Shown here piece by piece: positions 1-6,625 of a stretch of 11,269 nucleotides of DNA; the first letter of the stretch is position 1, and each line of letters starts with the position of its first letter. Under the pieces are notes generated by a model that saw only the letters and a program-made list of their open reading frames with translations, was not told the origin of the DNA and made no database searches. The position numbers were made by a program, and so were the translations under genes. Source of the stretch: JBAYJY01 sp041664945. GTDB taxonomy: Bacteria; UBP15; UBA6099. Where the stretch lies: contig JBAYJY010000153.1 in assembly GCA_041664945.1 (NCBI GenBank), positions 1 through 11,269 of the forward strand, written 5' to 3'.

Positions 1-143
1 CCGCGCTCCCATGCCCATCGCGCGGAAATCAAATAGAATGCCGAATGTCGAAAAACGCGCCTTCTGCCTCGCTTCTCATCCGCTCTGAATAATTGCGCCC
101 GAATCCTAATGGCGTATTCGGGATAAATGATGCGATTTCTTTT
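1..143. other. Gene-free left edge with short degenerate repeats
   Basis: No convincing gene is visible. Short open frames run in from the left edge and stop near 88, but they have no recognisable protein character, so a truncated gene tail cannot be shown or fully excluded. Around 36-52 the motif GAATGYCGAA occurs twice in a row, the kind of short-period degenerate repeat also seen at 10118-10424. The segment lies downstream of the minus-strand gene that ends at 144. I see no clear terminator hairpin followed by a T run. Confidence 0.4.
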
Positions 144-635
144 TTACTGTTGTTTGCCGTTGGAAGACAGGTCAATAACTGAAAATGTCGCGTCAGATGC
201 ATTAACTTGCTTGACTTGTATTTTATAGCGATTGCGGCCCGATGTTACTATTGTAGAAAATCCCACGTCTTTTTTTACATAGCTTGTGCTTTCATCTGAA
301 TTTGAAGAGGCGGCAATAGCAAAACTTATCTTATTTCTAATCGGTTCACCTTCATTAGATATGCCTATTACCCCTATACGGATATTGCCATTAAATTCTG
401 TGCCGACGTTTCCCTGTCCAACATTAACCAATTTTTCATCCGTCTTTAATTTGCCTGAATTGAGAGTCTGCTCAATATTGGTTTTATGCTGCGAAGCAAA
501 ATGATTTCTCGATGTAAAATATATTGTTGCTATTCCTACTGCAATAATAATCGAAGATGCAAACAAGATTTGTTTAATAATTCTTTTTGTAAAAAGTGTG
601 CCGCCATCTTTATGAGTTTGTTTTTTATCTATCAT
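144..635 (-). CDS. Small membrane-anchored protein of unknown function
   Basis: I do not recognise a named family. The 163-residue product begins with a short basic, hydrophilic N-terminus, then one hydrophobic segment at about residues 23-41 (ILFASSIIIAVGIATIYF). That is followed by a spacer and a C-terminal part at about 80-160 with alternating hydrophobic and polar residues, which suggests a small beta-sandwich outside the membrane (pattern RYKIQVKQVNASDATFSV). The predicted topology is N-in, C-out. The frame stays open upstream to 731, but I chose the ATG at 635 because AAAGG lies 11 bases before it and the added residues look like chance coding. The gene is visibly richer in A+T than its neighbours, which may mean transfer. 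It stands alone, with no operon partner in view. Confidence 0.6.
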   Translation of the reverse strand: MIDKKQTHKDGGTLFTKRIIKQILFASSIIIAVGIATIYFTSRNHFASQHKTNIEQTLNSGKLKTDEKLVNVGQGNVGTEFNGNIRIGVIGISNEGEPIRNKISFAIAASSNSDESTSYVKKDVGFSTIVTSGRNRYKIQVKQVNASDATFSVIDLSSNGKQQ

Positions 636-937
636 TTTTATTTTAACCTTTAGTTTTTTAACCTCTCCCCGGAAATGTGCGCCAACCCTTAGAAGGCGGG
701 GAAATGCTATCGGGACTCGCACTCTTTCCAATCTTACAACAAACCCCCTCTGTAAACAACTGCTCTCCGATTCGCAATTTTATTTTTTAATATTTTCGAA
801 TTCTAAATTGATGATAGTTAGGCGGGCGCTATATAGATTGCTTTCGCCGTCACTCGACCGGCGTAGGCGGAGGCAGGGCTTTTGGATTCGCTTTTGATAT
901 GGGTGGTGAGAGAGCTTTGAACTCGGACGAGCGGCTG
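636..937. other. Intergenic region between two minus-strand genes
   Basis: This spacer of about 300 bases holds no gene I can support. It must contain the promoter of the small anchored protein and the 3' end of the MerR transcript. An AT-rich block lies at 777-812. Positions 845-863 form a small hairpin (CGCCG and CGGCG around a 9-base loop) within a GC-rich stretch. It is not followed by a T run on either strand, so it is a weak terminator candidate and more likely a degenerate palindromic repeat. The block at 660-720 contains CCTTAGAAGG, which imitates a tRNA anticodon arm, but no T-arm follows. Confidence 0.4.
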
Positions 938-1201
938 TTAGGCGGCGCCGCCGTCCTGTCGAAGATACATCTGGCGTCGCGCTCCGGCGACAGTATACAA
1001 TTCGACCGTCAGCAGGCGCTTGATGCTTCCGAGAGTTTCGAGGTCTTTGAGGGAGTACAGCCGGTTGCCGCGCCCGTTTCGGCGGGGCTTGATGAAGTCG
1101 CGGAATTCTTTTTCCCAGAACCGCAGGGTGTGCGCCTCGGTGTCGAGGAAGCCGCATGCTTCGCCGATCGTGAAGAACTGTTCATCCTTGATAACTACCA
1201 T
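938..1201 (-). CDS. Short MerR-family transcriptional regulator
   Basis: The 87-residue protein is essentially one winged helix-turn-helix domain of the MerR type, a DNA-binding fold. The sequence FFTIGEACGFLDTEAHTLRF (about 9-28) is the first helix-turn-helix. It is followed by WEKEF, the wing with RNGRGNRLYS (about 41-50), and the second helical part LKDLETLGSIKRLL. The residues YTVAGARRQM near 69-78 match the start of the next helix, where family members normally continue into a long dimerisation helix and often an effector domain. Here the protein stops nine residues later, so it is a minimal or truncated form. The start at 1201 is set by AGGAGG with 8-base spacing. An ATG two codons earlier sits too close to that site. 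The target is unknown. The divergent cupin operon and the inverted repeat upstream are the obvious candidates. Confidence 0.78.
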   Translation of the reverse strand: MVVIKDEQFFTIGEACGFLDTEAHTLRFWEKEFRDFIKPRRNGRGNRLYSLKDLETLGSIKRLLTVELYTVAGARRQMYLRQDGGAA

Positions 1202-1209
1202 CTGCATTA

Positions 1210-1215
1210 CCTCCT
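1210..1215 (-). promoter_or_regulatory. Shine-Dalgarno site deciding the MerR start
   Basis: On the minus strand this reads AGGAGG, a perfect Shine-Dalgarno core. Eight bases separate it from the ATG at 1201 and only two from the upstream in-frame ATG at 1207, so the shorter start is preferred. Confidence 0.7.
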
Positions 1216-1246
1216 TGTGATGCAGCAAAAAGTGCGGACAAAGAAA

Positions 1247-1367
1247 AGTGGGACTTCGAGCGGGGTCGGGCTATCCGGGCTGATCGATCAACATCATCCT
1301 TGATTCTCTTCAGGCCGGACATCCGTGTCCGTTTCAGCCCTGCTCCGACTTCGCTTGAAATCCCACT
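1247..1367. repeat. Large imperfect inverted repeat with nested hairpin
   Basis: The left arm at 1247-1272 and the right arm at 1336-1367 are imperfect reverse complements. Both begin AGTGGGA from the outside, share TTC, AGCG and GTCGG blocks, and end in GCT. The right arm carries about six extra bases. Between the arms, 1316-1331 is a perfect 6-bp hairpin (CGGACA/TGTCCG) with loop TCCG, flanked by CAGG at 1311 and by CCTG in the right arm read on the minus strand. A 10-base palindrome TGATCGATCA lies at 1281-1290. If transcribed with the MerR gene, this would be a strongly folded 5' leader starting about 45 bases before the start codon. It could equally be a miniature mobile element or a paired REP-type element. 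The rest of the gene-free stretch 1202-1583 holds no gene. A TTGACT at 1460 has no good partner -10 box. Confidence 0.55.
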
Positions 1368-1583
1368 GGAACAGAGTTCGTTGTCTTTACAATTTATTTA
1401 TCGGCCGGTTCTCTCAAATACTTTAGCTGTTTAGTAAAAATCATTTTGGCGCAGCGTTTTTGACTTAAAGTAAAATGTTAAGAGGGTGAGAATGACAAAC
1501 GAGGAATGTTGTTTCCTGGAATGGCGGAGGCGTGTTTAAGAGCATATACTTATGGCAGAATAAGTAAAGCGGGGGGACTGATA

Positions 1584-1919
1584 ATGGAAAACGATAAGAA
1601 GGGCGTGGCGGCGGCGAGTCCGGCGAATTTGGCGGAACTTGTCGCCTATCAGGAAGGGTCGGTTGTCAGCCGCGAGATAATCAGACAGAAGACGGGGACG
1701 CTGACGGTGTTTGCGTTCGACGCGGGGCAGGGGCTGAGCGAGCACACGGCGCCATTCGATGCGACGGTATTGATACTGGACGGCGAGGCGGAGATCCATA
1801 TCGACGGAGCGACGCACAAGGCGAGGCAGGGCGAGATGATCATAATGCCGGCGGGCAAACCGCACGCGCTGACCGCTGTCGAACGGTTTAAAATGCTGCT
1901 GATTATGATAAAATCGTAG
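1584..1919 (+). CDS. Small single-domain cupin protein
   Basis: The 111-residue product is a single conserved beta-barrel of the cupin_2 type. The N-terminal 30 residues precede the barrel (LAELVAYQEGSVVSREII). Motif 1 is GLSEHTAPFDATVLILDG (about 50-67), with E53 and H54 as possible metal ligands. Motif 2 is GEMIIMPAGKPHAL (about 83-96), with P89, G91 and H94 in the expected places. Motif 1 carries one histidine rather than the classic HxH pair, so metal binding is less certain. This small type is often a metal-binding sensor or isomerase-like protein, but no substrate can be named. The start at 1584 follows GCGGGGGG with a 7-base gap. The frame is open from 1506 but the added residues are not cupin-like. 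It is the first gene of a three-gene run with the tautomerase and acetyltransferase. Confidence 0.82.
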   Translation: MENDKKGVAAASPANLAELVAYQEGSVVSREIIRQKTGTLTVFAFDAGQGLSEHTAPFDATVLILDGEAEIHIDGATHKARQGEMIIMPAGKPHALTAVERFKMLLIMIKS

Positions 1920-1953
1920 GGGATGGGGGCGAGCCAATGACGGGAGGCGAGAC

Positions 1954-2175
1954 ATGCCGGTTGTTAATATTAAGATAGTAAAGGGGCGTTCGGTGGAGCA
2001 GAAGCGCGCGCTTGCGAAGGCGGTGACAGACGCTGTCGTGGAGACGATTGATGTGAAGCCGGAATGGGTGACGGTTGTAATCGAGGAGCACGACCGGGAG
2101 AACTGGGCGACCGGCGGCGAACTGCACAGCGACAAATATGGATCGGGATTCGGCAAGCAGGGAACCGGCCAATAG
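1954..2175 (+). CDS. 4-oxalocrotonate tautomerase-family protein
   Basis: The 73-residue protein starts Met-Pro. Removal of Met exposes Pro1, the catalytic base of the 4-oxalocrotonate tautomerase (4-OT) superfamily, which interconverts enol and keto forms of 2-hydroxydienoate-type acids as small oligomers. The sequence PVVNIKIVKGRSVEQKRAL aligns directly with 4-OT, and Arg11 is kept in GRS. Counting from Pro1, the position of the second catalytic Arg39 is Thr here (WVTVVIEE), and the Phe50 position is Trp (ENWATGGEL). The conserved TGGEL block follows. About ten extra residues extend the C-terminus beyond the usual length of about 62. GGGAGGCG before the ATG is a good ribosome site. The gene is 34 bases after the cupin and 13 bases before the GNAT start. 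The lost Arg39 makes classical 2-hydroxymuconate tautomerase activity doubtful, so the true substrate is unknown. Confidence 0.85.
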   Translation: MPVVNIKIVKGRSVEQKRALAKAVTDAVVETIDVKPEWVTVVIEEHDRENWATGGELHSDKYGSGFGKQGTGQ

Positions 2176-2178
2176 ATC

Positions 2179-2183
2179 GGAGG
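2179..2183 (+). promoter_or_regulatory. Shine-Dalgarno site supporting a TTG start
   Basis: GGAGG lies 3 bases after the tautomerase stop and 5 bases before TTG at 2189. The in-frame ATG at 2138 lies inside the tautomerase gene and has no such site, so the TTG is the better start for the acetyltransferase. Confidence 0.6.
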
Positions 2184-2188
2184 AAGGA

Positions 2189-2656
2189 TTGGAAGGTGAC
2201 ATCGAAATAATGGCGGCGGGCGTGGCGGACGCCGTGGAAATTCTCGCGCTGCAGAAGCTGGCCTATCTCAGCGAGGCGGAAATATATAACGAATACGGAA
2301 TCGAGCCGCTGACGCAGACGATCGAAAAGGCGCGTGAGGATTTTGCCGCGCAGACGGTCGTCAAGGCGGTTGCCGGAGGCAGGATAATCGGGTCGGCGCG
2401 CGGAGTGATGAGCGGCGGCGTGTGCAAAATCGGCAAACTGCTCGTGCATCCGGACTATCAGAACCGGGGGATCGGCGCGGCGCTGATGCGCGAGATAGAA
2501 CGGATTTTCGCGGGCGCGAAACGGTTCGAACTGTTCACCGGCTGGAAGAGCGAAAAGAATATATATTTATACGAAAAATTGGGATACAGAAAGTACGACT
2601 TGAAAGATGTCTCCGGGAATCTGAAGCTTGTATATATGGAAAAGATTGTGGAGTAG
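2189..2656 (+). CDS. GNAT-family N-acetyltransferase
   Basis: The 155-residue product is a single GNAT domain that transfers an acetyl group from acetyl-CoA to an amine. It opens with IEIMAAGVADAVEILALQ (about 5-22), the usual beta1-alpha1 start. Residues 56-77 form the beta2-beta3 hairpin (VVKAVAGGRIIGSARGVM). Motif A is KLLVHPDYQNRGIGAALM (about 83-100), whose QNRGIG is the acetyl-CoA pyrophosphate-binding turn. NIYLYEKLGY (124-133) is the C-terminal motif, with Tyr128 at the place of the usual general acid. I chose TTG 2189 for its Shine-Dalgarno site and because the domain starts almost at once. The ATG at 2138 would give 172 residues, add a non-conserved tail and overlap the tautomerase by 38 bases. 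It is the third gene of the cupin run. The substrate cannot be told from the sequence. Confidence 0.85.
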   Translation: MEGDIEIMAAGVADAVEILALQKLAYLSEAEIYNEYGIEPLTQTIEKAREDFAAQTVVKAVAGGRIIGSARGVMSGGVCKIGKLLVHPDYQNRGIGAALMREIERIFAGAKRFELFTGWKSEKNIYLYEKLGYRKYDLKDVSGNLKLVYMEKIVE

Positions 2657-2707
2657 CGATAGGGGGCAGGACTGAACAAGCGTTGTAAATCCTTCAGAAA
2701 GACAACC

Positions 2708-3430
2708 TCAAAAACCATTAACCAGCGCGAAAAGCTTTTCCGGATCCAGCGGGTCTTCGAGATATATCAGAGGAAGAAGATCGGCGGCGACATCCTCGTT
2801 CGAAACGTTTATGATGGAGAAACCTTTTTTGACGGCGATAGGCATGTCCGGCCTGATATAACGGATTTTGCGCAGGAGGTCAGCCGCGCCGGGGTGTAGC
2901 GATTCCGGGACAAGCGCCATAAGGTCGTATTTATACGCGGTATTTTCAGTGAGCGCCGATCTTGCGTGTTCCACGGCTTTTGCGACAAGTTTCCTGCCGG
3001 CCAGAATCGAGAGCGCCGGCTCGGCCGAGGAGATGTCGCCGCTCAGGATAAGAATCCGCTTCGCAGGCGACATTGCTGAATCGCAAACCGAAAACAAAAG
3101 GTCGAAATCTATAGGTTTCTTGATGGCGGCGAAAGCGCCTTCGCGCAGCGTGGTCTGAGTCGTCTGATCGAAGCCGAGCGCCGAGTGGATGATAACAGGC
3201 AGTCGCGGCGCTATTTTTTTAATTTCCCGCAGAACATCCAACCCGTCCATTTCCGGCATCTTCAGGTCCAGCAAAACGATGTCGCAGGCTTCATTCTTAA
3301 TCGATTTGAGCGCGTCCGGACCGTTCAGCGCCGCTGTCGCATCGTAATTCTCGAACTTCAATATCTCAATGACCGTTTCGCATATGTCCAGGTCGTCATC
3401 GACGACAAGAATTGTCCCTTTAGTGTCCAA
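2708..3430 (-). CDS. Response regulator: receiver plus pseudo-receiver
   Basis: This is the probable phosphorylation partner of the adjacent histidine kinase. Residues 5-118 are a complete CheY-like receiver: the acidic pair in VVDDD (D11/D12), phospho-acceptor D55 in IVLLDLKMPEMDG, the switch Ser at 83 (IIHSA) and Lys105 in KKPID. Residues 124-238 seem to repeat the fold: RILILSG as strand 1, YDLMALVPE as strand 3, a RKIRYIRPDMPIAV helix-strand, and EDPLDPEKLFALV like the last receiver helix. The phospho-acceptor Asp and the Lys are missing from this half. No DNA-binding, GGDEF, HD-GYP or enzyme domain is present, so output is probably through protein contacts. The start codon is TTG at 3430, 3 bases after the kinase stop, with AAAGGCGG 9 bases upstream. 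The only nearby ATG is out of frame. The two genes must be co-transcribed. Confidence 0.87.
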   Translation of the reverse strand: MDTKGTILVVDDDLDICETVIEILKFENYDATAALNGPDALKSIKNEACDIVLLDLKMPEMDGLDVLREIKKIAPRLPVIIHSALGFDQTTQTTLREGAFAAIKKPIDFDLLFSVCDSAMSPAKRILILSGDISSAEPALSILAGRKLVAKAVEHARSALTENTAYKYDLMALVPESLHPGAADLLRKIRYIRPDMPIAVKKGFSIINVSNEDVAADLLPLIYLEDPLDPEKLFALVNGF

Positions 3431-3433
3431 TTG

Positions 3434-6256
3434 TCATTGCCGCCTTTCTTCAGCCGTCGCCGGCAATTTAATAATAAACGAGGCGCCGCCGCCATCTGCC
3501 GTTCCCGCGCAGATTGTTCCGCCGTGTTTCTCAACGATCATTTTTACGATTGATAGCCCGAACCCGAATCCATAAGTTTTCGTTGTGAACATAGGCTGAA
3601 AAATTTGTTCGAGGTTTTCTTTGTCAATTCCCTTGCCTGTGTCGGATATAACGATTTCAATCCAATTGCCGCTATTTTCGGAAATGTTTGCGGCGGATAT
3701 GGAAAGAATGCCGCCGCCCGGCATGGCCTGCACCGAATTTTTTAACAGATTTTTGATGGCGATGTTCAACTGATCCCTGTCTGCGTTTATGAAAACCGGT
3801 TCTTCCGGGAGACGCCATTGCAGACTTATGTTTCCGGGAATGAGAGACGAAGTCACTCCGGCGCGCAGGATCTCAACGATGTCGGCGCGTTCCTTGCGCG
3901 CGTCTTCCATTCGCGTCAGGTTCATGATGCTGTCGATTGTTTTCGACGTGTCGTCAACGCGGTTTAGAATCTTGTCGATGAACGAAGCGACTTTTTCATC
4001 GTCGGTGTCAATTTTGCGTTTCAGGAAGTAGGCGGCGTTTGAGATGGCTGCCAGCGGATTTCTGATTTCGTGGGCGATGCTGCCTGCGAATTGCCCGAGC
4101 GCGGCCAGCCGCTCCGCCGTTATCAGCTTCTCCTGAGCCTGTTTAAGCTCCCGTGTGCGTTCCTCTACGAGTTCCTCCAAGCGCGCGCGATAGTGTTCAA
4201 GTTCTTTTTCCGCTTCTTTGCGTTCGGTTATGTCTAAAATCATAGCCTGTTTGGATATTGTGCCGTCGAGGTTGTATATAGGCGTGTTTACAACGTAGAG
4301 CCAACGGTTGTCTTTAGGACTGAGAACTTCCCATCTGACTGTTTCCCCTTTGAACACTCTTTCGTTCACGCACCACGGGCAAATTTCATCCAAGTCGTGT
4401 ATTGCCTTATAGCACTTACCGCCGATAGCGTTATGTCCCGTTCGGTCGATGAATTTTTGGTTCATGTAAGTAACGATATAGTCCTGAGAGCAAATATAGA
4501 TGAAACCGTCGAAAGCTTCCACGATAGCCCTGTTTCGTTCCTCGCTTTCTTTCAGCGCCGCCTCGGCGAGCTTGCGCTTGGTGATGTCGTGGCACAAGGT
4601 TAGAATTCTCATTCCTTCTTCCGTCTCTATGCACGCGGCGCTAATCTCTATCGGCGTGAAATTTCCGGAATTGTCCTTGTAATCTATCTCCAGATTTCTT
4701 ACAAATCCTTCCGCTACGCATTTCGAGACTTCCCTGGCGTTTCTTTCCAGATCATGTTCCGCCGTCCATTCGGTCACTTTTCTGCCGAGAATTTCATCGA
4801 GTTTCTTGTGGCCTGTCAGGCGCACATATTCCTGATTGGCTTCGACAACTCTGCCTTCCATGTCGAGAATCGTATAGCCCGTGCCGGTTATGTTGACGAG
4901 AGCCTTGTATTTCTCTTCGCTTTTCCGCAACGCTTCTTCCGCCATTTTGCGCTCGGAAATATCCACAAAAAAACCGAGCAGAAACACTTTGTCGCCCAAT
5001 ATCATTCTCGTGGCGCTGATCTCGGTAAAAATTATCGAGCCGTCTTTTCGCAGGCAGGGAATATCGGAGGCAACAAATGAATTCTCGTTCGCGAGCGATT
5101 CAAATGCCGCGATTACTTCCGCAAGCCTCTCTTTGGGGTGCAGATCTTTCACGCCGAGGCTAAGCAGTTCTTTTTCGGAGTAACCCAGCAAGTTGCAGAT
5201 GGATTTATTTGCGTATTTAAATGTTCTTGTTTCGATTTCCGCCGCGAGGATTCCTTGTGAAGAGCCGTCGAATATTGTTCGGTAACGTTCCTCGCTTTCT
5301 TTCAACTCCTTCCGCAAATTGAGCCGGAAGATAGCGCTGCCTGTCTGGGCTGCGATCGCTTCGAGCGCGTTTTTAGACGATTCGGGTATCGCGAACAAAT
5401 TGTGAGAAGCGACATTCAGGCAGGCGACGACTTCGTCGCCGTGAAGCACGGGAATAATGGCGATCGCCCGAAGCTGTTCAAGCTCAAGGTTCTCTCTCGT
5501 TTGAGTCAGAATATTATCATAAACCGTGTAAATTGGTTTGCCTTCCATCACCATTTGGGCATTTGGAGAATCTTTTTCGTAATGTCTGACTTTTTCAACA
5601 AATTCGGGAGGAAGATTTTTTTGAGCTACAAAATCGAGCGCGCCGGTATTCCGGCCGGCGAGATATAATCCTCCGCAGTCTGTTCCGGATATTTCAATCG
5701 CCGTATCGAGGATGATATGCGTCGCTTCTTTTAAATCCATTGTTCCCGCGAGAGCGACGCTTAGTTCGCGCTGGATTATCGCGTTTCTCTCCGCGTTTTT
5801 TCTTTCAGTTATGTCGAGCGCCGTGAATATCGTTCCGGCTGCCGGTTCGGAAGGATTAATATTCGATGAACTTAGCAGCACGTCTATCATTGTTCCGCTT
5901 TTTGATACCCAGCGCGTTTCGACCGTTCCTACGCCGCAACTGTTGATCTGCAGATATTTCTCGCGTCCGACCCGCTCGAACTCCTGCTCGCTTTCATAAA
6001 GAATTCTCGCGCTTTTGCCCATCAGTTCTTCGTTGCTATAGCCGGTCATATCGGCGACTCTCTGGTTTGTCCAGCCGAATATCCGGTTATTCACCATTCC
6101 TATGCCCATTGGCGCGGCGCGCAACACCGAATTCATCGCCTGCGCCACTTCGTGGAGGCTGCTCTCGAGTTTGCCGTCCACGCTTTGCGTTATACTGCTC
6201 CGCAGCTCCGACATCACTCTCTCGATGTCTTTCTGTATGGGTTTTTCAGAGTCCAT
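3434..6256 (-). CDS. Multi-PAS/GAF sensor histidine kinase
   Basis: The 940-residue kinase has no membrane segment or signal peptide, so it should sense a cytoplasmic signal. In order: PAS1 (about 45-153), GAF (about 155-314), PAS2 (322-439), PAS3 (446-561) and PAS4 (570-681), each PAS ending in a D-I-T/S-x-R-K type PAC tail. A coiled coil (682-715) leads into HisKA with H729 in AHEIRNPLAAIS. The ATPase domain has an N box (KNLLKNSVQAM, near 836-845), a G1 box DTGKGI (near 872-877) and a G2 box GFGFGLSI (near 896-903). PAS4 holds C615 and the pair C626-P-W-C629, unusual in a PAS core and perhaps a metal, heme or redox site. There is no C-terminal receiver. The next gene supplies it. The start ATG at 6256 has GGAG at 5-base spacing. 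A TTG one codon earlier is too close. Confidence 0.93.
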   Translation of the reverse strand: MDSEKPIQKDIERVMSELRSSITQSVDGKLESSLHEVAQAMNSVLRAAPMGIGMVNNRIFGWTNQRVADMTGYSNEELMGKSARILYESEQEFERVGREKYLQINSCGVGTVETRWVSKSGTMIDVLLSSSNINPSEPAAGTIFTALDITERKNAERNAIIQRELSVALAGTMDLKEATHIILDTAIEISGTDCGGLYLAGRNTGALDFVAQKNLPPEFVEKVRHYEKDSPNAQMVMEGKPIYTVYDNILTQTRENLELEQLRAIAIIPVLHGDEVVACLNVASHNLFAIPESSKNALEAIAAQTGSAIFRLNLRKELKESEERYRTIFDGSSQGILAAEIETRTFKYANKSICNLLGYSEKELLSLGVKDLHPKERLAEVIAAFESLANENSFVASDIPCLRKDGSIIFTEISATRMILGDKVFLLGFFVDISERKMAEEALRKSEEKYKALVNITGTGYTILDMEGRVVEANQEYVRLTGHKKLDEILGRKVTEWTAEHDLERNAREVSKCVAEGFVRNLEIDYKDNSGNFTPIEISAACIETEEGMRILTLCHDITKRKLAEAALKESEERNRAIVEAFDGFIYICSQDYIVTYMNQKFIDRTGHNAIGGKCYKAIHDLDEICPWCVNERVFKGETVRWEVLSPKDNRWLYVVNTPIYNLDGTISKQAMILDITERKEAEKELEHYRARLEELVEERTRELKQAQEKLITAERLAALGQFAGSIAHEIRNPLAAISNAAYFLKRKIDTDDEKVASFIDKILNRVDDTSKTIDSIMNLTRMEDARKERADIVEILRAGVTSSLIPGNISLQWRLPEEPVFINADRDQLNIAIKNLLKNSVQAMPGGGILSISAANISENSGNWIEIVISDTGKGIDKENLEQIFQPMFTTKTYGFGFGLSIVKMIVEKHGGTICAGTADGGGASFIIKLPATAEERRQ

Positions 6257-6261
6257 CAATG

Positions 6262-6265
6262 CTCC
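6262..6265 (-). promoter_or_regulatory. Shine-Dalgarno site of the histidine kinase
   Basis: GGAG on the minus strand lies 5 bases before ATG 6256 but only 2 before the in-frame TTG at 6259, which fixes the ATG as the likely start. Confidence 0.5.
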
Positions 6266-6305
6266 GGTTAATTAACAGCGCGCTTTCTACTGAGTATCTT
6301 TACCC

Positions 6306-6311
6306 ATTATA
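6306..6311 (-). promoter_or_regulatory. Possible -10 box for the kinase operon
   Basis: Read on the minus strand this is a perfect TATAAT, about 50 bases before the kinase start. The hexamer 17 bases upstream (ATAGAA) is a poor -35 match, so this may be an activator-dependent promoter or a chance AT-rich match. It lies in the 369-base gene-free divergent spacer 6257-6625. A second perfect TATAAT, on the plus strand at 6372, also lacks a -35 partner. Confidence 0.3.
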
Positions 6312-6545
6312 ATTGATTTCAATACTATTTCTATTCTGTTAAAAATAAATGTTATTCACTCCCGGCGCCGGTATAATCTGTCATCATTCGCGCGAAAACG
6401 ATTGTGTTAATATATTAAATATTTCATTCCGCCGGCTTGGAATAAACAAAGACGTTTTGATTATTCTATCTCTTCCAGCGCTTCACTAAGGCCGGAATGT
6501 TTTGCAATAGACCGAAGATAGATATAGGGTGGTTGCAAATAGCTC

Positions 6546-6574
6546 TTGATTCCGTCGCCGCTTAACTGCATAAT
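6546..6574 (+). promoter_or_regulatory. Candidate sigma-70-type promoter of the exported protein
   Basis: TTGATT at 6546-6551 and CATAAT at 6569-6574 are 17 bases apart and match the -35 and -10 consensus at 4 and 5 of 6 positions. Transcription would start near 6581, giving a leader of about 45 bases before ATG 6626. Elsewhere in this spacer, ATTCC and GGAAT flank 8 bases at 6426-6443, a small palindrome like the one at 10075-10095. No other gene or RNA is evident in the spacer. Confidence 0.45.
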
Positions 6575-6625
6575 TCAAAACCATGTCGGTATGAACACGA
6601 ATCCGGTTTGAAAGGAATTGCGGGA

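Noticed and set aside
660..720. tRNA-Arg(TCT)-like anticodon arm on the minus strand (CTTCTAAGG)
   Set aside because: There is no T-arm with a TTCRA loop and no matching acceptor stem, so it is not a tRNA.
1460..1488. TTGACT as -35 box for the cupin operon
   Set aside because: No acceptable -10 hexamer lies 16-18 bases downstream. The AT-rich TAAAAT is too close.
1536..2156. Minus-strand open frames opposite the cupin and tautomerase
   Set aside because: They have no domain character. The plus strand holds two recognisable families with good ribosome sites.
2138..2188. Upstream ATG start for the acetyltransferase
   Set aside because: It overlaps the tautomerase by 38 bases, has no ribosome site and adds residues before the normal GNAT start.
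2682..2706. Possible bidirectional terminator between the GNAT and response-regulator genes
   Set aside because: The stem is only 5 bp (GTTGT/ACAAC) around a 15-base loop with no T run.
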